Virus record (IMG/VR): IMGVR_UViG_3300010885_002828
Coordinates: 1-23,348 of that record
Length of the DNA stretch: 23,348 nt
DNA from: a virus
Strand: one strand, 5' to 3'
Part shown: piece by piece, positions 1 through 7,758 of the stretch
Layout of the letters: each line of letters opens with the position of its first letter
How positions within the stretch are numbered: the first letter of the stretch is position 1
Position numbers and translations under genes: made by a program
Notes under the pieces: model-generated
Database searches by the model: none
Told to the model about the DNA's origin: nothing
What the model saw: the letters and a program-made list of their open reading frames with translations, nothing else

Positions 1-1
1 C

Positions 2-67
2 ATATTGAGCTTGACAGCGTGGGACAAGAAATGGTATCTAGCAATCAGAATCCGTTATTCCGCATAG
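2..67 (+). CDS. Possible 3' end of an upstream gene (frame unresolved)
   Basis: The first bases are open in two forward frames. One ends at TAG 65-67, directly before the terminator hairpin; the other ends at TAA 76-78, inside the hairpin loop. The first ends in residues AIRIRYSA and the second in LFRIEAA. The TAG frame is slightly preferred because its stop lies just upstream of the hairpin. Neither fragment is long enough to recognise a family, and codon third positions do not decide. It is also possible that neither frame is coding and that this is promoter DNA. Confidence 0.22.
   Translation: MLSLTAWDKKWYLAIRIRYSA
11..40 (+). promoter_or_regulatory. Candidate sigma70-type promoter before the late leader
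   Basis: A perfect -35 hexamer TTGACA lies at 11-16. After an 18-nt spacer comes TATCTA at 35-40, preceded by TG at 32-33 in the extended -10 position. The -10 matches only about half of the consensus. Transcription would begin near 47 and run straight into the terminator at 68-92, a layout like phage late promoters controlled by antitermination. Read by eye only. Confidence 0.35.
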
Positions 68-92
68 AAGCTGCCTAAAGGCGGCTTTTTTT
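68..92 (+). terminator. Intrinsic terminator 1 in the leader
   Basis: The stem AAGCTGCC (68-75) pairs with GGCGGCTT (80-87) with one G-U pair around a TAAA loop, followed by a run of T to 92. An outer pairing of GCATA (62-66) with TATGC (92-96) could lengthen it. It would end an upstream transcript, or the short transcript from the candidate promoter at 11-40. Confidence 0.75.
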
Positions 93-284
93 ATGCTTAC
101 GATTTGCCGCCACCAGCACACGCAACCCCACGCCAACGGACTCGGGTCATTACCCCAGCCGACTAACCTGCTGGCTGGATCGGCGGCTCTTGAGTTAACC
201 CCGCTAGACCGTCCGTGAGCTGATCGGCGGTTAGGTTGCAACCCTAGCGGGTCATTTTCCCCCTCGTTCGCATAGCGCGAACTT
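93..284 (+). other. Non-coding structured leader between two terminators
   Basis: No convincing gene is seen here. The stretch is rich in inverted repeats: CCAGCC (155-160) with GGCTGG (173-178), CCCGCTAG (200-207) with CTAGCGGG (244-251), the palindrome GGTTGCAACC (234-243), and GTTCGC (266-271) with GCGAAC (277-282). There are also direct repeats GATCGGCGG (178-186, 222-230) and CGGGTCATT (143-151, 248-256). No tRNA fold was found. It may be a structured leader RNA, an antitermination or regulator-binding site, or a packaging site; the sequence does not decide. Confidence 0.45.
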
Positions 285-316
285 AAGGGCCTCCCAATGG
301 CGAGGCCCTTTTTTTT
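285..316 (+). terminator. Intrinsic terminator 2, before the first late gene
   Basis: AAGGGCCTC (285-293) pairs perfectly with GAGGCCCTT (302-310) around an eight-base loop, followed by an uninterrupted T run to 316. The ribosome-binding site of the next gene begins immediately after. A terminator this strong directly upstream of a long operon implies either a promoter that overlaps it or readthrough by an antiterminator. Confidence 0.85.
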
Positions 317-328
317 GGAGTTAGCACA

Positions 329-526
329 GTGATTGCAGTTGATCGCGGCAACGGAATCGAGCAGGCCGATGAGGCGCTCCTTGAAAAGCGGACGGGCGTC
401 GATCAGTACCCCGACGCGGACGTTCACTGGATCGAATTCTGGGAGGGCGTGCAGCTCGTGCATCGCTCTGCAAACGTCGCCCTGAAGGGTAGAGAAATCA
501 CGCTTGAAGTAGGGAGTTTCGGCTGA
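329..526 (+). CDS. Small hypothetical protein, 65 aa
   Basis: The gene starts at GTG with GGAG at 317-320, eight bases upstream. Its stop overlaps the next start in a TGATG junction, so it looks like a real first gene of the operon. The product is soluble, acidic and has no membrane segment or recognisable motif. It contains an aromatic stretch (HWIEFWEG, about residues 33-40) and ends in short beta-prone segments. I do not recognise the family. By position, upstream of virion genes, it may be a minor virion or assembly protein, but nothing in the sequence proves that. Confidence 0.6.
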   Translation: MIAVDRGNGIEQADEALLEKRTGVDQYPDADVHWIEFWEGVQLVHRSANVALKGREITLEVGSFG

Positions 527-945
527 TGGCAAATACGAATGCGATTTCCGGCACTCTGAAACAGGTAGGCTTGGGCACCGTCACTGACGGCAAAACCCTC
601 AAGGCCGCGCTTTATTTTACGGCCTCAACCACCAATGGCACCAACGCCGCCTATACGGCGACAGGCGAAGCGACCGGTACTGGCTACAGCGCAGGTGGTG
701 TCGCAGTCACCAACGCCAACACGGCGGGCTTGACCAGCACGACGGCGTTCTGGACTCCATCCGCTACGATCTCATTCAGCACGGTGAGCATTGCGGCATT
801 TGACGCGCTGATGATCTACAGCACCACGGATACTAACCGCAGCTTCGGCGTGTTCACGTTCGGATCTCAGACCATCGTGGCTGGCGTACTGTCGTTCACG
901 ATGCCAACGAATGACTCGTCCACTGGCCTGATCAGGCTCGCGTAA
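526..945 (+). CDS. Probable minor virion protein, 139 aa
   Basis: The start codon overlaps the previous stop, with AGGGAG at 511-516 as ribosome site. The protein is Thr/Ala/Gly/Ser rich, nearly free of charge after the first 30 residues, and made of alternating beta-strand-like segments without membrane spans. This composition is typical of phage decoration, fibre or tail surface proteins. The C-terminal half (from about residue 75) carries compact motifs such as FDALMIYSTT and SFGVFTFGSQ, which suggest a jelly-roll or Ig-like fold. The stop overlaps the next ATG (TAATG). Exact function unknown; the virion role is inferred from composition and from neighbours. Confidence 0.65.
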   Translation: MANTNAISGTLKQVGLGTVTDGKTLKAALYFTASTTNGTNAAYTATGEATGTGYSAGGVAVTNANTAGLTSTTAFWTPSATISFSTVSIAAFDALMIYSTTDTNRSFGVFTFGSQTIVAGVLSFTMPTNDSSTGLIRLA

Positions 946-1796
946 TGCTAATCCTCAGGGGCACAACTGATCTGGTACAGCTAGTCACTGGCGCTGCTGC
1001 CGACATTGAGGTGATGGTGTCAGCTATGGACGCGAGCGATGCCGCTCCGCCTGTCATCCAGATCATTCCAAATCTTGGGCCACTTGCGTCAATCGTGACC
1101 GCAACGACGACCACGATTGTTGCCGCGCCGGGATCGACTCTTGTCAGAAACATCAAAGAAATTTCGATTTACAACAACCACGCGAGTTTGTCCTGCGCGT
1201 GTACGGTTCAAGTAACAGATGGCACCAACGTCGCTAATTTGTGGAACGGCACGCTGTTGGCCGGGGAGTTGCTGATATTTGACGAGCTAGGGGTCTGGAC
1301 CCTGTACGGTTCGGACGGCGTTCCCAAGGCACCGTCAACAAAGATAGACCGAAAGCTGGTAGTTACTGCGGACGTTACGTTTGCGACGGCAGCGACTTTT
1401 GCGGATGTGACGGGCCTGACGACGCCGCTACAGTCTGGCAAGCGGTATTGCTTTGAAGCGCACCTGTACCACATCAACAACGCGACTACGACCGGCTCGC
1501 AGTTTGGCGTGAACATTGGCGCTGCACCGACAACGCTCATTATTGCAACCATTGATACGGTGACGGCAAGCGTTACGGCATCGGTGCATTCAGCAGGCAG
1601 CGTTACGGCAAGGGACACGGCTGCTACCGCCCAAACTACTGGATCTGTTGCGGTTACGATGGGCATCCTATCCGGCTACATTGTGCCCTCTGCTGACGGT
1701 ACGTTTGCGATCCGCGCTACTTCTGAAGTCACGGTGGCTTCCGGCTTGATCGTGAAAGCGGGTTCGTGGTTGAGGATTTGGGAAACGGACAACTGA
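945..1796 (+). CDS. Probable virion structural protein with two beta domains, 283 aa
   Basis: Residues 1-125 form one module, with a core around YNNHASLSC and VTDGTNVANLWNG followed by a Trp-Thr-Leu-Tyr strand. Residues about 133-283 form a second module, running from KLVVTADVTF to the closing KAGSWLRIWE strand. Both resemble compact beta domains I associate with phage surface proteins, the second often at the C-terminus of tail or fibre proteins. No catalytic motif, signal peptide or membrane helix is visible. It overlaps the preceding gene at TAATG, and the following gene begins nine bases after its stop. The domain split is by eye; adsorption or decoration are both possible. Confidence 0.65.
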   Translation: MLILRGTTDLVQLVTGAAADIEVMVSAMDASDAAPPVIQIIPNLGPLASIVTATTTTIVAAPGSTLVRNIKEISIYNNHASLSCACTVQVTDGTNVANLWNGTLLAGELLIFDELGVWTLYGSDGVPKAPSTKIDRKLVVTADVTFATAATFADVTGLTTPLQSGKRYCFEAHLYHINNATTTGSQFGVNIGAAPTTLIIATIDTVTASVTASVHSAGSVTARDTAATAQTTGSVAVTMGILSGYIVPSADGTFAIRATSEVTVASGLIVKAGSWLRIWETDN

Positions 1797-1805
1797 GAGG
1801 TCGGT

Positions 1806-2567
1806 ATGACCATCTCGGTCCTGCAAGTAGTAGAAAGCAGCGTTGGCTCCGGAGTTAACGCCACAACAATCGTCGGAAGCATCACGGTTGCCAGCAACGG
1901 CAATTCTATTGATGTTTACGTTGCGTGGGATTCTACGGCTGGCGTCACTATTAGTAGTACCACTGGCGTCACTTCTGTTCCCACATACCCGTGGCGCTAC
2001 CTTGGCCTCGCAAACGACGCCACAAACCTGCAGGGGCTTGCTCATTTCGTTGCTGACGGGGTGCAAGCCGGAGTTGTAACGGTTACGGCGACATTCAGCG
2101 CAACTACTGACTTCAGGGCGCTGTGCCTCAAAGAGATTGGCGATACGTCAGGCTCGGATAGCGCGGCAACGTCGCCAATCCAGAACCAACAGACTCCCAG
2201 CATCACCACAGACTTAACGACAAGCGGCTTGGCAACGTCCATCTCGCAGCAACCTATTTTGCTGTCCGGGTTGTCGTTCAATATTTTAGGCACATCGACA
2301 CCTGCCGCTGGAACTGGTTTTACGAGCGATGGCACCGGCTGGACCTTGGGCGGCGCTGGAAGCGGCAGATTTGAAAGTAAACGGATAGCCTCCACGGCTA
2401 GTGTCGCGGCCACTTTTACGGCCCTGAATAACGTCAGCCACAGCTCCGCTTGTGTCATTTTCAAAGAGAAGATCGCAACGGTCACGTTAGTGACGCCACG
2501 GAAAATCAGGCGCAACCGTCGATGGGGCGGGATGTCGATGGGGGTTGATGTTCGGGAATGGTGGTAA
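1806..2567 (+). CDS. Probable virion surface protein with basic C-terminus, 253 aa
   Basis: The ribosome site AGAGG lies just before the ATG, overlapping the previous stop region. Residues 1-225 are Ser/Thr/Gly/Ala-rich beta sequence with motifs such as IDVYVAWDST and YLGLANDATN, like secreted or virion beta-sandwich proteins. A hydrophobic strand with Cys (ACVIFKE) closes the fold. The last about 25 residues change character to a basic, aromatic tail (RKIRRNRRWGG ... VREWW). Such a tail could anchor the protein to the capsid or neck. No enzyme motif is seen. The next gene starts three bases after the stop. Function is inferred from composition and position only. Confidence 0.62.
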   Translation: MTISVLQVVESSVGSGVNATTIVGSITVASNGNSIDVYVAWDSTAGVTISSTTGVTSVPTYPWRYLGLANDATNLQGLAHFVADGVQAGVVTVTATFSATTDFRALCLKEIGDTSGSDSAATSPIQNQQTPSITTDLTTSGLATSISQQPILLSGLSFNILGTSTPAAGTGFTSDGTGWTLGGAGSGRFESKRIASTASVAATFTALNNVSHSSACVIFKEKIATVTLVTPRKIRRNRRWGGMSMGVDVREWW

Positions 2568-2570
2568 CCC

Positions 2571-3605
2571 GTGTCCCTGATTATTCAGCAATGGTTCGAC
2601 CGTGACATGGTGGCCCCTACGGGGGCCAGTCCTGACCTGACGATTGCCCTTTCCGGCATCCAGGTAACGGCCACCGCGGGCACTCCGGTTCCGGCGTTTG
2701 CTATCCCCCTCGTCGGGATTGCCGTCACCGCATCAGCCGGGACTCTCGTCCCCACGTTCTCTATCCCCCTGACAGGCATAGCGGTCACAGGAAGCGCTGG
2801 GACGCTGGTAGCCAACTTTGCGATCCCGCTGGGTGGCATTGAGGTCACGGTCTCAGCCGGGACGGTGACGTATTCGGCAGCATCGGACCTCACGATTGCA
2901 CTCTCGGGCATCGCGGTCACCACCTCCGCCGGGACGCTTGTACCGGCATTCGGCATTCCCCTCGTCGGACAGTCGGTAACAGCCTCTACGGGCACCGTAG
3001 CGCCCGCTATGGGCATCCCGGCCAGCGGGCAGTCCGTCACTGTCAGTGCGGGCACGGTCGTCCCCGACATCGCCATACCGATTGTAGGACAGGCAGTCGC
3101 GGCTGATGCGGGAACCGTCACGTATTCGGTGGCTGGCGACCTGACGATCGCCCTGACCGGTATTGAGGTAACCGCCACCGCGGGGACGATTATCTATGTC
3201 ACAGAGGGCGAATCAACCGGCCCGACCCCCTCTGGTGGCTACTGGTGGGTCAGGTACGAAGCAGAGCGGGAGCGAAGACGCCGCAGACGCAGGGAACTTG
3301 AAGATCTAGAAGACGATCGGGAGCGGATAGCAGATGCGCAGGCCCGAGAGATTGCCCTTCTCCTGCAAGAACAGGAACGGCAGGACGCAAGGCGCGAGGA
3401 GTTGGCGCGGCTTTCTAGCTTGGTGGAAGCCTACACGTCGTCAAAAACGGATGGCGAACTAAGCCCAAGAGTGCTGAAGGCGATAGAGAAGGCCGCACAG
3501 AAGCAGACAGAGTGGGCTTTGATGGCCCTTGAACGCGAACTCAAAGCAGCGGAAGAAGAGGAAGAATTCACCCTTCACGCCCTATGGTTAACCCTTAATG
3601 ACTGA
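2571..3605 (+). CDS. Repeat-built fibre-like protein with coiled-coil C-terminus, 344 aa
   Basis: The protein starts at GTG three bases after the preceding stop, with only a weak ribosome site, so it is probably translated by coupling. Residues 25-208 are nine units of a beta repeat of about 20 residues (pattern I-P-L-x-G-I/Q-x-V-T-x-S-A-G-T-x-V-P). Residues 224-228 are aromatic, a run of seven Arg follows (235-241), and then a highly charged helix of about 90 residues likely to form a coiled coil. The architecture, a beta stalk then a helical bundle, resembles phage fibre or whisker proteins. The final codons overlap the next gene by eight bases. Function is inferred; no enzymatic motif is present. 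Confidence 0.68.
   Translation: MSLIIQQWFDRDMVAPTGASPDLTIALSGIQVTATAGTPVPAFAIPLVGIAVTASAGTLVPTFSIPLTGIAVTGSAGTLVANFAIPLGGIEVTVSAGTVTYSAASDLTIALSGIAVTTSAGTLVPAFGIPLVGQSVTASTGTVAPAMGIPASGQSVTVSAGTVVPDIAIPIVGQAVAADAGTVTYSVAGDLTIALTGIEVTATAGTIIYVTEGESTGPTPSGGYWWVRYEAERERRRRRRRELEDLEDDRERIADAQAREIALLLQEQERQDARREELARLSSLVEAYTSSKTDGELSPRVLKAIEKAAQKQTEWALMALERELKAAEEEEEFTLHALWLTLND
2634..3194 (+). repeat. Higher-order coding repeat, 60-nt units in 252-nt superunits
   Basis: At protein level, units of 20, 20, 20 and 24 residues make an 84-residue block that occurs twice and begins a third time. The block start, DLTIAL, recurs at residues 22, 106 and 190, that is at 2634, 2886 and 3138, exactly 252 nt apart. 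Each fourth unit has a four-residue extension ending in S/G-D-L-T. The DNA copies are diverged, so the repeat is old or under selection for protein shape rather than a recent slippage product. Confidence 0.85.
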
Positions 3606-3942
3606 CCAGGTACAAATTCAGATCCCACGGCCCAAGGTCAAGGAAGGTTCAGCCTTCACTGCCACTGCGTACTTCAGGGATAGGGCAACCTCGGCTGCAT
3701 CTGTTCCCACGTCCATCAAGTACCGCGTCGATTGCCTGACGACAGGAGTCACCCTTACAGATTGGACGACAGTAACCGCCGCCGCATCTGCAAGCATCGC
3801 TGTGACTGCAACCAACAACGCCATTCGATCAGCAGCGAACGTGACAGAGCGCAAGCAGCTCACTGTTGCAGCGAACTACGGACTGGAAACTCAATCCACT
3901 GAGTCTGTCGCGTGGGAAGTCGAAAATAACGCGGCTTATTGA
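3598..3942 (+). CDS. Small Ig-like virion-type protein, 114 aa
   Basis: The start overlaps the end of the preceding gene by eight bases. The sequence reads as one beta-sandwich: KVKEGSAFTATAYFRD, then a strand with TSIKYRVDCLTTG, then DWTTV and ASIAVTATNN, ending with strands containing KQLTVAANYG and VAWEVEN. This order of strands resembles Ig-like or big_2-like domains that decorate phage heads and tails. It has no signal peptide or membrane segment. It is the last gene before the terminase genes. A decoration role is inferred, not shown. Confidence 0.62.
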   Translation: MTDQVQIQIPRPKVKEGSAFTATAYFRDRATSAASVPTSIKYRVDCLTTGVTLTDWTTVTAAASASIAVTATNNAIRSAANVTERKQLTVAANYGLETQSTESVAWEVENNAAY

Positions 3943-3957
3943 GAACAAGGCAGAACA

Positions 3958-4254
3958 ATGGCCTTTGAGAAGGGAAAGTCAGGGAATCCGGGGGGCAGGC
4001 CCAAAGAGACCGCAGAGATCAAGGAGCTTGCCCGCCAGCATGGGCCAAGGGCTGTTGAGCGCCTTGCTGAGTTGATGAACGGCGAAGACCCAAGGGTAGC
4101 CGTGGCGGCTTCTCAGGCATTGCTAGACAGGGCTTATGGCAAGCCTGCTCAGGCCATCATTGGCGGGTCTGAGGACGATCCGGCTATCAAGACGCTTAAC
4201 GAGATCATCATTCGGGCAGTAGATGCAACTCGACCTCCCGAAGAAGGCAGTTGA
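3958..4254 (+). CDS. Terminase small subunit, DUF5681-like
   Basis: The small terminase recognises phage DNA and loads the large subunit for packaging. The N-terminus has the FEKGKSGNPGGRPK motif (residues 3-16) typical of DUF5681-type proteins, which commonly sit in front of phage terminase genes. The rest is helical: EIKELARQHG, AVERLAELMN and VAVAASQALLDRAYGKP. At 98 residues it is short compared with the P22 small subunit (about 160), so it may be a reduced DNA-binding form. Its 3' end overlaps the large subunit start by 32 bases in another frame, which supports coupled expression. The assignment rests on the motif and on its position. Confidence 0.78.
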   Translation: MAFEKGKSGNPGGRPKETAEIKELARQHGPRAVERLAELMNGEDPRVAVAASQALLDRAYGKPAQAIIGGSEDDPAIKTLNEIIIRAVDATRPPEEGS

Positions 4255-5470
4255 AACGCTGGTCCCCCCGGCACGCTTCAAGGTGCTGTACGGGGGAAGA
4301 GACTCTGCTAAGTCCCACTCGATTGCGCGCATGTTGCTGGTTCGTGGAAGGGCCAAGCAGGAGCGCATCCTGTGTACTCGAGAGATCCAGAAGTCGATCA
4401 GCGAGTCTGTCCACCAGCTCCTGAAGGACTTGATTGTGTCCCTTGGGCTGGACGACTTCTACGAGGTCCAGCAGAACTACATCAAGGGCAAGAACGGGAC
4501 GCAGATCAGCTTCCACGGTCTATCTGGGCAGACGGCCACCTCGATCAAGTCCTTTGAAGGTACGACGATCTGTTGGGTTGAGGAAGCCCAGACGATCAGT
4601 AAGCGGTCTTGGGACCTGCTGGAGCCAACGATACGCGCTCCAAATTCAGAAATCTGGGTGAGTTTTAACCCAGACATGGACACGGACGAGACCTACAAGC
4701 GGTTCGTCCTCCATACGCCACCTGACAGCATCGTTACCAAGATGAACTGGCAGGACAACCCTTGGCGCTCGACCGTACTAGACGCGGCTCGTGAGCAGAT
4801 GCAGCGGCAGAGTCCAGACGACTACGCCCACATCTACGAAGGCCACTGCCGGCCCGCGGTCGAGGGCGCGATCTACTACAACGAAGTCTCAAAGCTTCGC
4901 AGCTCAGGGCGGCTGTGCAACGTCGCATACGACCCGATGCTGAAGGTCCATGTCATCACCGACCTGGGCTACAACGACTTTATGTCGCTTCTCCTGGTGC
5001 AGCGCATGGGGTCTGAGATCAGGGTGATCCGGTACATCGAGGACAGGCTTCGGTACATCCCGAGCTATAACCAAGAGCTTAAGGACTTGGGACTGAACTT
5101 CGGGAAGCTCTACTTGCCGCACGACGGCAAGGCCAAGCATGTGACCGGCGCGAGTGCTGAAGAGCAGTTCCGGGCCTTGGGCTGGGATGTCGAGATCGTC
5201 CCTGACATTGGGATAGAGCAGGGGATCAGGAAGGTTCGAGAGGTATTCGGGCGCTTCTACTTCGACAAGACGCACTCAAGCGAGCTGCTGAACCGTCTAG
5301 GACGCTACAGGCGACGAGTTAACAGTGAGGGGCAGGCATCCACCCCGGTTCACGACGACGACTCCCACGGCGCCGACGGTACTCGATACCTCTCCATCGT
5401 GGCGGATCAGTTGAGCAACGACACAAACGACATTGGCGACTATTACGCAGCATTTAGGGCACACGGATAA
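4223..5470 (+). CDS. terL: Terminase large subunit (PBSX/Sf6-like packaging ATPase-nuclease)
   Basis: This motor hydrolyses ATP to drive DNA into the procapsid and cuts the concatemer. The ATPase domain shows Walker A GGRDSAKS (residues 24-31), Walker B TTICWVEEA (114-122) with the acidic pair E120/E121, and a coupling motif around VSFNP (146-150). The C-terminal nuclease domain has the expected RNase H-like acids: D247 in ITDLGYND, D301 in LPHDGK, and D385 in SHGADGTRYL. At 415 residues it matches compact PBSX-type (Terminase_3) enzymes and is shorter than P22 gp2. The first Met fits the usual distance to Walker A. It sits between the small terminase and portal genes. Headful packaging is likely from the family but not proven here. 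Confidence 0.95.
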   Translation: MQLDLPKKAVETLVPPARFKVLYGGRDSAKSHSIARMLLVRGRAKQERILCTREIQKSISESVHQLLKDLIVSLGLDDFYEVQQNYIKGKNGTQISFHGLSGQTATSIKSFEGTTICWVEEAQTISKRSWDLLEPTIRAPNSEIWVSFNPDMDTDETYKRFVLHTPPDSIVTKMNWQDNPWRSTVLDAAREQMQRQSPDDYAHIYEGHCRPAVEGAIYYNEVSKLRSSGRLCNVAYDPMLKVHVITDLGYNDFMSLLLVQRMGSEIRVIRYIEDRLRYIPSYNQELKDLGLNFGKLYLPHDGKAKHVTGASAEEQFRALGWDVEIVPDIGIEQGIRKVREVFGRFYFDKTHSSELLNRLGRYRRRVNSEGQASTPVHDDDSHGADGTRYLSIVADQLSNDTNDIGDYYAAFRAHG

Positions 5471-7726
5471 ATGGCAAAGAAACCGGAAAAGAAGGAGAAC
5501 CCCAAAAAGGCGCTCCTGACCCGTGTGCGCGACCGATTTGAGGACATGGAGGAAGCCGACCGCGAGAATCGCCGGTTAGCCCTCGCTGATATGAAGTTCG
5601 TCAACGTCCCCGGCGAGCAGTGGGACTTGAACATGAAGAAGAAGCGGGGGCTGCGTCCCTGCTATGAGTTCAACAAGCTGAGAATCACTTGCAAGCGCGT
5701 CATCAACGACATGCGTGCTAACCGGCCAATGGGCAAGGTTCGTGGGGTTGAGGACAGCGACAAGGATACCGCTGAGATTTACGAAGGACTGATCCGCAAC
5801 ATCTGGAACCGATCGGACGGCGATACGGTCATCGACTACGCGGGCGAGTATCAGGTCACAGGCGGAATGGGCGCGTGGCGCATCGTAACGAAGTACGCGA
5901 CTGAGGACGCATTCGACCAGGACATCATGGTCGAGGCGTTCCAGAACCCCTTCTGCCTCATGTGCGATCCGATGGCAAAGGACCACATGAAGCGGGACGC
6001 GATGGACTGGATCGTGAGCGACCGCATATCGACTGAGGCTTACGAAAAGCGGTGGCCCAATAAGGAGCCGATTTCGTGGGAAGCATCTGAATTTGACGAC
6101 GAGGGCGACTGGGACGACGACGACTCAGTGCGCATTGTCGAGTATTGGTACAAAGAGCCCTACGACAAGGAGCTTTGGCAGCTTGCTGACGGGAAGGTGG
6201 TAGACGCCGAGAGTGACGAGGCAAAGCTGGTAGACCCGTCCAGCATCAAGAAGAAGCGCACTGCGAAGTGCCACAAGATCAAAATGTGCATTGCTTCCGG
6301 GGACGCAATCCTCGAGGAAGCCGATTGGGCGGGTAGCGAGTTCCCGTTCATTTTGATCTATGGCGAGCATATGGTCATTGACGGCAGGATCGTGTGGTTC
6401 GGCCTGCCCCGCTTTGGTAAGGATGCCCAGCGAGGCTATAACGCCTCACGCACCGCGGCCATTGAGACTGTGGCAATGGCGCCGCAAGCGAAATGGTGGG
6501 CAACGCCTGGGCAAATGAAGGGCCACACCGCCAAATGGGAAGCGGCAGTCGCAGAAAATATACCGTTCTTGGGTTACAACGCAGACCCCAAGGCACCCGG
6601 CCCGCCGATCCGCATGGGTGGTGCAGAGGTTCCCATTGCCCTGATCCAAGAGGCTCAGATTGCCTCTGAGGACATCAAGGCCGTTACCGGTATCTTTGAT
6701 GCGTCCCTCGGTCAGAGTTCGGGTGAGAAGTCAGGCCGCGCCATTATTGCAAGGCAGCAGCAGGGTGAGATTGCGACATTCAACTACCAGGACAACATGG
6801 CGAAGGGGATTCGTCGCACATGGGAGATTCTGGTCGATCTGGTCCCAAAGATTTACGACACCGAGCGCGAGTTGAGAATCCTGGGCTCAGATGGGGCTGA
6901 GGATTACAAGAAGGTCAATCAGGTTGTATTTGACCCCGGCACAGGCAAGACGATCAAGGTCAACGACTTAGCTCAAGGTCGCTATGACGTAACCATTACG
7001 GTTGGCCCGTCCTTCTCCACAAAACGCCAAGAGGCGTCTGAGACGTACTTGCAGCTTGCTCAAGCTTCCCCTGAAGTCATGGCAGTAGCGGGTGACCTGA
7101 TCTTTAAGGCAATGGACTTGCCGTATTCAGAGGACATCTCTGACCGGCTCAAGGCGATGTTGCCTCCCCCGATTCAGCAGATGTTGAGCGACGGCAAGCA
7201 GATCCCGCCCGAAGCGCAGGCTGTGATGGCGCAGGCGCAGCAGGCCATGCAGCTGGTTGAGCAGAAGTCCCAGCTTGTCCAGCAGGCTGCGCAGGAGCTT
7301 CAGCAGGAGCAGCAGGGCCTTGAAAGCGGCAAGGCTGAGATTCAGGCCGCTGTGTCTGACCTTGAGGCGAAGCAGGCCAAGTTTGAGGCTCAGGTTGCCA
7401 AGGAGCTGGCGAACATCACCAAGGCGCAGGCTCAGTTGCAGGTTGCAGAGGCTAACTTGCAGCTCCACGCCGCGCAGAAGTCGGGCGAGATTGACGCACA
7501 GCAAAGTGATGTCAGCCGGCAGAGCTTTGAGGCGGAGGTCCAGCAGGCTGTTGGGTCCATCCAGCAGATGGCTGCTCAGTTTGGCACTCAGGCCGCACAG
7601 ACGCTGGCATTGATCCAGCAGCAGAACATGGCTCAGGCAAACAAGCCCCGCTTGTCGCGCCTTGAGACGCAGCGAGTCAATGGGAAGCTGGTAGCGACCC
7701 CCGTTTACGAAGATTCGACGACGTAA
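5471..7726 (+). CDS. Portal protein, P22 gp1-like
   Basis: The portal forms the dodecameric ring through which DNA enters and leaves the head. The order of segments (an N-terminal charged helix, EQWD near residue 55, the conserved core with GMGAWRIVTKY, a FILIYG strand, and the helix with IKAVTGIFDASLGQ and SGRAIIARQQQG) matches the P22 portal family. Length is also close, 751 against about 725 residues in P22. From about residue 567 to 723 it becomes a Gln/Ala-rich coiled coil, where P22 has its long helical barrel reaching into the head. It starts directly after the terminase stop. A hairpin and a short gap separate it from the scaffold gene. Confidence 0.95.
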   Translation: MAKKPEKKENPKKALLTRVRDRFEDMEEADRENRRLALADMKFVNVPGEQWDLNMKKKRGLRPCYEFNKLRITCKRVINDMRANRPMGKVRGVEDSDKDTAEIYEGLIRNIWNRSDGDTVIDYAGEYQVTGGMGAWRIVTKYATEDAFDQDIMVEAFQNPFCLMCDPMAKDHMKRDAMDWIVSDRISTEAYEKRWPNKEPISWEASEFDDEGDWDDDDSVRIVEYWYKEPYDKELWQLADGKVVDAESDEAKLVDPSSIKKKRTAKCHKIKMCIASGDAILEEADWAGSEFPFILIYGEHMVIDGRIVWFGLPRFGKDAQRGYNASRTAAIETVAMAPQAKWWATPGQMKGHTAKWEAAVAENIPFLGYNADPKAPGPPIRMGGAEVPIALIQEAQIASEDIKAVTGIFDASLGQSSGEKSGRAIIARQQQGEIATFNYQDNMAKGIRRTWEILVDLVPKIYDTERELRILGSDGAEDYKKVNQVVFDPGTGKTIKVNDLAQGRYDVTITVGPSFSTKRQEASETYLQLAQASPEVMAVAGDLIFKAMDLPYSEDISDRLKAMLPPPIQQMLSDGKQIPPEAQAVMAQAQQAMQLVEQKSQLVQQAAQELQQEQQGLESGKAEIQAAVSDLEAKQAKFEAQVAKELANITKAQAQLQVAEANLQLHAAQKSGEIDAQQSDVSRQSFEAEVQQAVGSIQQMAAQFGTQAAQTLALIQQQNMAQANKPRLSRLETQRVNGKLVATPVYEDSTT

Positions 7727-7739
7727 GTCGTTCCCATTA

Positions 7740-7758
7740 CTGGTTAGGGCATAACCAG
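7740..7758 (+). other. Perfect inverted repeat between portal and scaffold genes
   Basis: CTGGTTA (7740-7746) and TAACCAG (7752-7758) form a seven-pair stem with a five-base loop. No T run follows, so it is not an intrinsic terminator. It lies in the only sizeable gap (52 nt) of the head gene block and could protect or process mRNA between portal, needed in few copies, and scaffold and coat, needed in many. Confidence 0.5.

Noticed and set aside
93-284. A tRNA or tmRNA gene in the leader
   Set aside because: Several stems exist, but no acceptor, anticodon and T-arm arrangement with a GTTC-type loop could be fitted.
38-532. Minus-strand frame of 164 codons over the leader and first gene
   Set aside because: It crosses two terminators and several hairpins, overlaps a well-supported + gene and has low-complexity sequence without motifs.
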